Assembly: GCA_029259015.1 (NCBI GenBank)
Contig: JAPDJQ010000061.1
Coordinates: 1 to 39,017 of the forward strand
Length of the DNA: 39,017 nucleotides
Source: Thermoplasmatota archaeon
GTDB lineage: Archaea > Thermoplasmatota > E2 > UBA202 > JdFR-43
Reading direction: 5' to 3'
The position numbers and the translations under genes are program-made. Below, piece by piece: positions 34,508 to 39,017 of this stretch. Every line of letters starts with the position of its first letter. Within the stretch, counting starts at the first letter, position 1. Below the pieces are notes generated by a model. The model searched no databases. It saw only the letters and a list, made by a program, of their open reading frames with translations, and had not been told where the DNA came from.

Positions 34508-37251
34508 GGAGGGTAATTATTATTGCAATAATAATATTTGCACTATCCCTCTTCCCTGTAAAAGCAAAAGAGTATTATTATGAGAGAGTAGAAATAAATT
34601 TGCCTGACGAGATGAAATATCAGCCTGTAGATATTAAAGTTGAATTTGATGAACCATGCTATGCATTAAATGAGAAGAAGCATTCTATAAGAGTATTTTA
34701 CAATGGAAGAGAGATTGAAAGTCAGATATACAATCTCCAGTTTAAAGGCAGCAATATAATAAAATCATGCAATATTGTGTTTCTTTACCAGGGCAAGGGA
34801 GAGTATTTAATAAGATATGGAAAGGAAATGGAGGAAATCAATTATGAAGACCATGTTGAGGTGAAAGATTCATATTATTATACAGAGCCATTGCCCGGAT
34901 ATTTTGCTAAACTCAATTATTACGAGATAAGAGAAAATGGAAAAAGTTTGTTTGGGGTTTGCCAAGAAGGGAGTATACTAGGCATAGAAATGGGAAACAA
35001 AGTTATTAAGATGGAAGAAAATGCAGACAAATTCGAGATGTCAAAATGGAGACAGATATTTTCCTTTGCATTATTTTATTCAGATGGTGAGGAGATAGGA
35101 AGCGATGAAAAGCTTATTGGAAAGAAAATAATTGTGGATGGAAATTTAATGACGAGAGTTGCAATAGAAACTGCATCGAGAGACGGAAAATTAAAGACTA
35201 AAGCAATCTATACATACTACTATTCCCCCACAGATGATAAGAGATTATTTGTTAGTCTGCAGCACGAGGCATATGAGGGCTGGGAAGGAAACGTAACATA
35301 TGCTTATATAATGGCTGTGAAGACAAGAAGTAAAACAATAGAGGAGCTCAATATGGGACAAATTCTACCATATATTCATTTAAACGGAGAAAATGGTATA
35401 GAAGAATATAAACTGGATACAAATCCAGAAAATAAGGAATATAGATGGATAATCTCTGCAAAGAATAATGTTTATCTCGGCAATCCCCCATGGGTGGCAG
35501 TGGATGATAAAAGAAGGGCGTATGTCTTCATCTTTTCTACAGGGAAATTAAAAGTGACAGCCGCCGTCAAGGAGGAAGTGGGGGTGCCCGGCCTAGAAAT
35601 AGATGGAGGAGGCATAAGTATCGGAGAAAACGGCGAAATAAAAGGGGGTAAGCTATATGAGGGGTTGATAGAGGTTTTCTGCGGAAGTTATGAAAATATT
35701 GGCAGAGAGGTAGAGGCATTTTTTGACTTCAAGAATTTCAGGAATTTTGAGGCAGCTGAAGAGGTGGTCGGCCAAGAAAAGAGATATAATTTAACTGTTA
35801 CCCTGCATCTTCGCCATTCAATACCGTTTTTGCCATATATTGCCACATTTTTTGGAATAAAGTTGCCATATATGGAAGTGGAAATATGGAATAATGGAAT
35901 CGTTGCGAAAGGAACTGTAAATTTCAGGAAAATTTCTTTTGAATTGCCCGAAGGAGAATATGTGGTTAGAGTTTATTACAATGGATTTAGGAGCAGGAAA
36001 TATATTGGGGCAAAATATGTGAAGCTGGAAAGTGATTCAAGCATCCATATTTTCTGCTCCTTTGAAGGAATTTTGAATGTGAATACAATTGAAGGAGCTA
36101 AAATAAGAGTTTTGAAAGACGGAGGAATTGTTGCGGAGAATATAAGCAAGGGAAAGGAAATGCTTATCAGGGTTCCAGCCATGCAAAAGTACACTGTTCA
36201 GATTATCTATAATGGCTTTTTGATGGAAGAAGAGGAAATATTTCTTCTCTTCCATTTACGGAAGAGCTATGAATTTAATACATATGATTTTGTGTTGAAA
36301 GTCAGAGATAAGCTGGGAATGGAGCCGGGAGTGAATATTACGTGTTTTATGAGCAGCGAGGAAATGGTAGAGGATATGAAATTATATGGAGAAAAAAGAG
36401 GGGGCATTTATGTATTCAATGGATTGCCAGAAGGAGAATATAAAGTTGTAGCAAGTTATAAAGGCTATAAAGTCGAAAAGAGGATTAGCATACCGCAGGA
36501 TAAAGAAGCAGAGATAATTTTTCCAGCAGAATACAAAGTAAATGTAAAAGCATATGATAAGAGAGGTTTTAGAATAAAGGCAAGGGTGATTTTTGAAAGA
36601 GAGGATAAAGAATTTAAAGAGAATATGCTTCCCCCTGCAGAGTATACCATGAAAATATACGATGGAAGAAAACTTGTTGCAAGTAAAAAAATACTGTTAG
36701 CCAGTGATTCAAACTATGAAATTGTAACGAAAAAATCATCATTTTATCCATACATTATTCCTGTTCTAATACTTGCATTGTTTATTTTGAGGAGGAAAAT
36801 TGAAATATTGTTTGCTTTGTTGCTTTCTTTATCTTTCATATTTTCATGGTGGAATATAAAAGGCGAGTCAACCACTGCCTTATACATGTTTCCTCCAAAA
36901 ATGATTGAACTGAAGGCTACTTACGGTAATATTGTTTCATTGCCTTCTCTGTTGCCGCAAATATTTCTGATAGTCCTGGCATTACTGCTAATTTGCATAA
37001 TTTTTATTTCTCTTTTTCCAATGGACAAATTATTTAAATTTTCCATCATTCCTTTAATGATTTCGTTAATAACATTCATTTACGCCATATCAAAATTTGC
37101 TAATGTTACTGTTGGCAGCGTATTTGGCGAGGGCTTTATTGAAGGAAGTCATGCTGAATGGGGGCTTGGATTAGGCTTTTATTTTGCTTTGCTTTCTTTG
37201 ATTTTGATAACGGGAAAGGTGGTACGCGATGAAATTAGAAGAAGCGGCTAA
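34504..37251 (+). CDS. Large exported membrane protein, 915 aa, unknown function
   Basis: Signal peptide (VIIIAIIIFALSLFPVKA). A long extracytoplasmic, beta-rich, Tyr/Glu-rich region follows (about 22-745), including carboxypeptidase-regulatory/prealbumin-like repeats near 590-740 (the motif LPEGEYKVVASYKGYKVEK is clear; a similar LPEGEYVVRVYYNGFRSRK occurs earlier). About five C-terminal membrane helices follow (about 750-910). I do not recognise the family. Its ATG overlaps the stop of the degenerate CDP-alcohol transferase-like gene, and its own end overlaps the DHH chimera by 23 nt. The layout (ectodomain plus C-terminal membrane bundle) would suit an envelope assembly or surface glycolipid component, which is inference only. 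Confidence 0.7.
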   Translation: MRRVIIIAIIIFALSLFPVKAKEYYYERVEINLPDEMKYQPVDIKVEFDEPCYALNEKKHSIRVFYNGREIESQIYNLQFKGSNIIKSCNIVFLYQGKGEYLIRYGKEMEEINYEDHVEVKDSYYYTEPLPGYFAKLNYYEIRENGKSLFGVCQEGSILGIEMGNKVIKMEENADKFEMSKWRQIFSFALFYSDGEEIGSDEKLIGKKIIVDGNLMTRVAIETASRDGKLKTKAIYTYYYSPTDDKRLFVSLQHEAYEGWEGNVTYAYIMAVKTRSKTIEELNMGQILPYIHLNGENGIEEYKLDTNPENKEYRWIISAKNNVYLGNPPWVAVDDKRRAYVFIFSTGKLKVTAAVKEEVGVPGLEIDGGGISIGENGEIKGGKLYEGLIEVFCGSYENIGREVEAFFDFKNFRNFEAAEEVVGQEKRYNLTVTLHLRHSIPFLPYIATFFGIKLPYMEVEIWNNGIVAKGTVNFRKISFELPEGEYVVRVYYNGFRSRKYIGAKYVKLESDSSIHIFCSFEGILNVNTIEGAKIRVLKDGGIVAENISKGKEMLIRVPAMQKYTVQIIYNGFLMEEEEIFLLFHLRKSYEFNTYDFVLKVRDKLGMEPGVNITCFMSSEEMVEDMKLYGEKRGGIYVFNGLPEGEYKVVASYKGYKVEKRISIPQDKEAEIIFPAEYKVNVKAYDKRGFRIKARVIFEREDKEFKENMLPPAEYTMKIYDGRKLVASKKILLASDSNYEIVTKKSSFYPYIIPVLILALFILRRKIEILFALLLSLSFIFSWWNIKGESTTALYMFPPKMIELKATYGNIVSLPSLLPQIFLIVLALLLICIIFISLFPMDKLFKFSIIPLMISLITFIYAISKFANVTVGSVFGEGFIEGSHAEWGLGLGFYFALLSLILITGKVVRDEIRRSG

Positions 37252-38407
37252 ATATGCAAGCGACTTGCTGCTTAGCCTGCCAAAGAAAACAAAAGTGCGC
37301 ATAATAGGACATGTTGATGCAGATGGCATAGCAGCAGCTTCTATTGTAGCGATGGCGCTCGCAAGAGCAGGATATCGTTTTCATATTTCGATAAAAAAGA
37401 CGGATCCGGATTTAATAAATGAGATTGAAAAGGAAGAGAATGATTTAATTATATTTGTTGATATAGGGAGCGGGTATCTTAACGAAATGGAAAAGTTGAA
37501 ATGCAATGTTATCGTGCTCGATCACCACATTGACAGCAAGGACATACCCTCAAATGTAATGTATGTTAATGCCCGTCTTTATGGCTTAGATGGAAGTAGG
37601 GAAGCATGCGGAGCGAGCGTTGCATATGCTTTTGCAATGGCAGTTGATGAAGAAAATATTGATTTATCACAACTTGCTGTTACAGGAATAATAGGAGATA
37701 AGCAGGATTTTGCTGGATATAATAAAAAGATTGTTGAGGCGGGCATAGGAGCAGGATTTATTGAAGAAAGGGAGGAATATCTTTTTGTTGGAAGAAGTTT
37801 GAAGGAATCGCTGGAAAATTCTCTTGAGCCATATTTTACAGGCTTTCATAATGCAGCATCTTTTTTAGAAGAAATTGGCATAGAGCCACATATGAAATTT
37901 GAGGAACTGGATGAGAAAAAAAGAAAGAAGTTGATGGATGAGTGGGGAATTGATCCTGTGCCGGATGAGCCAACCCCTGAAGGGAAAGGTAGAGGTGCAG
38001 AAAGAGCGTTTTCTGTTAGAAATTATGGATTAAATACTTATGGCGACCTTTTCAACTCCCGTCAGAAGCTTGCACTAATTACATTTACAGAAAAGGTTAG
38101 GCTTGCTTATCAAAAGATGATTGAGGAAGGATACAATGAAGAGTATGCGAAGGCAGTGGTGAGTTATTTGGGGCTGGGCTTAACAAGAATGGTCGATTAT
38201 TATAATTCTCTCTGTCTGTGGGATAATGGACAAGAAAGGACTGTTCATGTTTTCGGAAGACAGGCACTACCGATGGTGTGGGATTATTCAGAACTCAACC
38301 CTCTTTCTAATACTGTAGGTTCATGGGAAAGTATGGCTTTTAGAAGGATATGGAAAGTTATAGAAACCCTCTCCCAAATTCCACCTATTCGGATGGAGGA
38401 GAAATAA
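37229..38407 (+). CDS. Chimeric protein: RecJ-like DHH domain joined to a DUF1156 methylase-like segment
   Basis: 392 aa. Residues 1-about 236 are the DHH half of an archaeal RecJ-like protein: GHVDADG (27-33), FVDIGSG (76-82), LDHH (97-100), GIIGDKQD (153-160), all metal-binding residues intact, but without the DHHA1 domain. Residues about 239-386 read like the middle of DUF1156 'adenine-specific DNA methylase' proteins: PVPDEPTPEGKGRGAERAFS, GDLFNSRQKLALITFTEKVR, SLCLWDNGQE, FGRQALPMVWDYSELNPLSN and LSQIPP. The segment stops just where the family would continue to its catalytic DPPYY. It starts inside the previous gene (23-nt overlap). It could be a real gene fusion by deletion, a decayed locus or an assembly join. 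Confidence 0.75.
   Translation: MKLEEAAKYASDLLLSLPKKTKVRIIGHVDADGIAAASIVAMALARAGYRFHISIKKTDPDLINEIEKEENDLIIFVDIGSGYLNEMEKLKCNVIVLDHHIDSKDIPSNVMYVNARLYGLDGSREACGASVAYAFAMAVDEENIDLSQLAVTGIIGDKQDFAGYNKKIVEAGIGAGFIEEREEYLFVGRSLKESLENSLEPYFTGFHNAASFLEEIGIEPHMKFEELDEKKRKKLMDEWGIDPVPDEPTPEGKGRGAERAFSVRNYGLNTYGDLFNSRQKLALITFTEKVRLAYQKMIEEGYNEEYAKAVVSYLGLGLTRMVDYYNSLCLWDNGQERTVHVFGRQALPMVWDYSELNPLSNTVGSWESMAFRRIWKVIETLSQIPPIRMEEK
38395..38400 (+). promoter_or_regulatory. Shine-Dalgarno for the nucleotidyltransferase gene
   Basis: GGAGGA ends 9 nt before ATG 38410 and lies inside the last codons of the chimeric gene. It selects 38410 over the upstream in-frame ATG 38350. Confidence 0.5.
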
Positions 38408-38409
38408 GA

Positions 38410-38901
38410 ATGAACAGAAATGAAGCAGAAAAGATTCTTGAAATAATGGCATTAGCAGATGGTGGATGTGAATATTGTGTGAGAGAGCTTTATATAAAAT
38501 TTATTGAAAACTTTCCAGAATATACATCTCTTGCAAAGAAAAAATTTACAGAAAAATTTAACAGAGATCTTATAAGTGATAATGAAACTAAGAATTTAAT
38601 AAAAAAAACAATAAAAAAAATTCTGAATCAATTTAATGTTAAACTTGAAAAAATAATTCTTTTTGGTTCTCGTGCAAGAGGTGATTGCAAAAAAGACAGT
38701 GATTGGGATTGTTTTGTAATTGTGAATAGTGATTTGGATAGAGAAGAAAAAAGAAGAATCACTGCTAAGATAAGAATGGAGCTTGCCTGTTTTGGAATAC
38801 CTAATGACATAATTATACAATCTTCTCGTGTTGTTGAAGAAAGAAAGAATGATGTTGGTTATCTGACGTATTATGTTTTAAAAGAAGGCATTGAAATATG
38901 A
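38410..38901 (+). CDS. MNT-type nucleotidyltransferase with N-terminal GGCEYC domain
   Basis: 163 aa. Residues 1-about 50 form a small helical domain (ILEIMALADGGCEYCVRELY) with Cys20 and Cys23 that I have not identified with certainty. The C-terminal part is a minimal nucleotidyltransferase: GSRARGDCKKDSDWD (86-100) fits the MntA motif GS-x10-D-x-D (Gly86, Ser87, Asp98, Asp100). In type VII toxin-antitoxin systems MntA AMPylates and silences a HEPN RNase toxin. The next gene is a HEPN protein with an ATGA overlap (38898-38901), the standard pairing. The first domain is an unusual addition. Confidence 0.85.
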   Translation: MNRNEAEKILEIMALADGGCEYCVRELYIKFIENFPEYTSLAKKKFTEKFNRDLISDNETKNLIKKTIKKILNQFNVKLEKIILFGSRARGDCKKDSDWDCFVIVNSDLDREEKRRITAKIRMELACFGIPNDIIIQSSRVVEERKNDVGYLTYYVLKEGIEI

Positions 38902-39017
38902 ATAAAGATACTGCCAGAAAATGGATTTTAAAGGCAGAAAGTGACCTGAAAATTGCTAAGGATGAACTTACAATGGAAAACCCGGCAACTGATGCCATCT
39001 GCTTTCATGCCCAACAG
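38898..39017 (+). CDS. HEPN-domain protein (HepT-like), 5' part; 3' end outside window
   Basis: Forty codons are visible: MNKDTARKWILKAESDLKIA, then DEL, a short acidic/Pro linker and DAICFHAQQ, where the window ends. This matches the beginning of HEPN proteins that pair with MNT nucleotidyltransferases (W-x2-KAExDLxxA ... D-x-ICFHAQQAAEK). The catalytic R-x4-6-H motif lies beyond the window, so RNase activity cannot be judged. The start overlaps the nucleotidyltransferase stop (ATGA), indicating coupled translation of a toxin-antitoxin-like pair. Confidence 0.85.
   Translation, partial: MNKDTARKWILKAESDLKIAKDELTMENPATDAICFHAQQ

Overview
The window looks like ordinary, gene-dense archaeal chromosome from an AT-rich (mid-30s % G+C by eye) euryarchaeote, most likely an uncultured Thermoplasmatota relative. 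The evidence is TATA-type promoters centred about 22-27 nt upstream of start codons (leaderless transcripts), an FrhAGB-type F420-linked hydrogenase, archaeal RecJ-like DHH proteins, a DUF89 protein with the archaeal N-terminal CxxC, DUF1724/FilR1-type regulators, a DUF123 GIY-YIG protein and secreted gingipain-like (C25) peptidases. The lineage is inference, since there is no rRNA gene in the window. No tRNA, rRNA, CRISPR array, insertion sequence or origin was found. No gene-free stretch exceeds about 190 bases.

Layout. 1-987: tail of a C25 peptidase and a coupled unknown gene. 988-4368: a class-III PLP enzyme diverging from a membrane-anchored multi-Ig protein. 4403-7028: a hydrogenase operon (large subunit, small subunit with ferredoxin, FrhB). 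7030-9803: anaerobic ribonucleotide reductase NrdD with activase NrdG on the minus strand. 9965-12588: the TldD/TldE metalloprotease pair. 12694-14640: a complete secreted C25 peptidase. 14662-18894: DUF89 phosphatase-like protein, thioredoxin, SatP/YaaH transporter, RecJ-like DHH protein and membrane FKBP. 18891-21949: class-I aminotransferase, PKD/Ig surface protein and a degenerate HhH protein. 21946-25596: a DUF362 ferredoxin-like gene and a B12-binding radical SAM gene, each broken by one in-frame stop, followed upstream by an intact radical SAM paralogue. 25697-29449: secreted GATase-1/BPL_N-like protein, winged-helix regulator, DUF123 nuclease-like protein and a secreted seven-unit propeller. 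29501-33457: PurM, a regulator-UbiA-regulator cluster and RlmH. 33581-37251: a degenerate CDP-alcohol phosphotransferase coupled to a 915-residue membrane protein. 37229-39017: a DHH domain fused to a truncated DUF1156 methylase-like segment, then an MNT nucleotidyltransferase and the start of a HEPN gene.

Physiology implied: an anaerobe (class III RNR, oxygen-sensitive radical enzymes, hydrogenase) that consumes protein (C25 peptidases, aminotransferases, TldD/E) and displays Ig/propeller surface proteins. The points most worth a second look are the DHH-DUF1156 chimera next to the MNT-HEPN pair, the two neighbouring one-stop pseudogenes, the near-identical 126-bp tract shared by two diverged radical SAM paralogues, the CDP-alcohol transferase that has lost its metal ligands, and the palindromic operator candidates.
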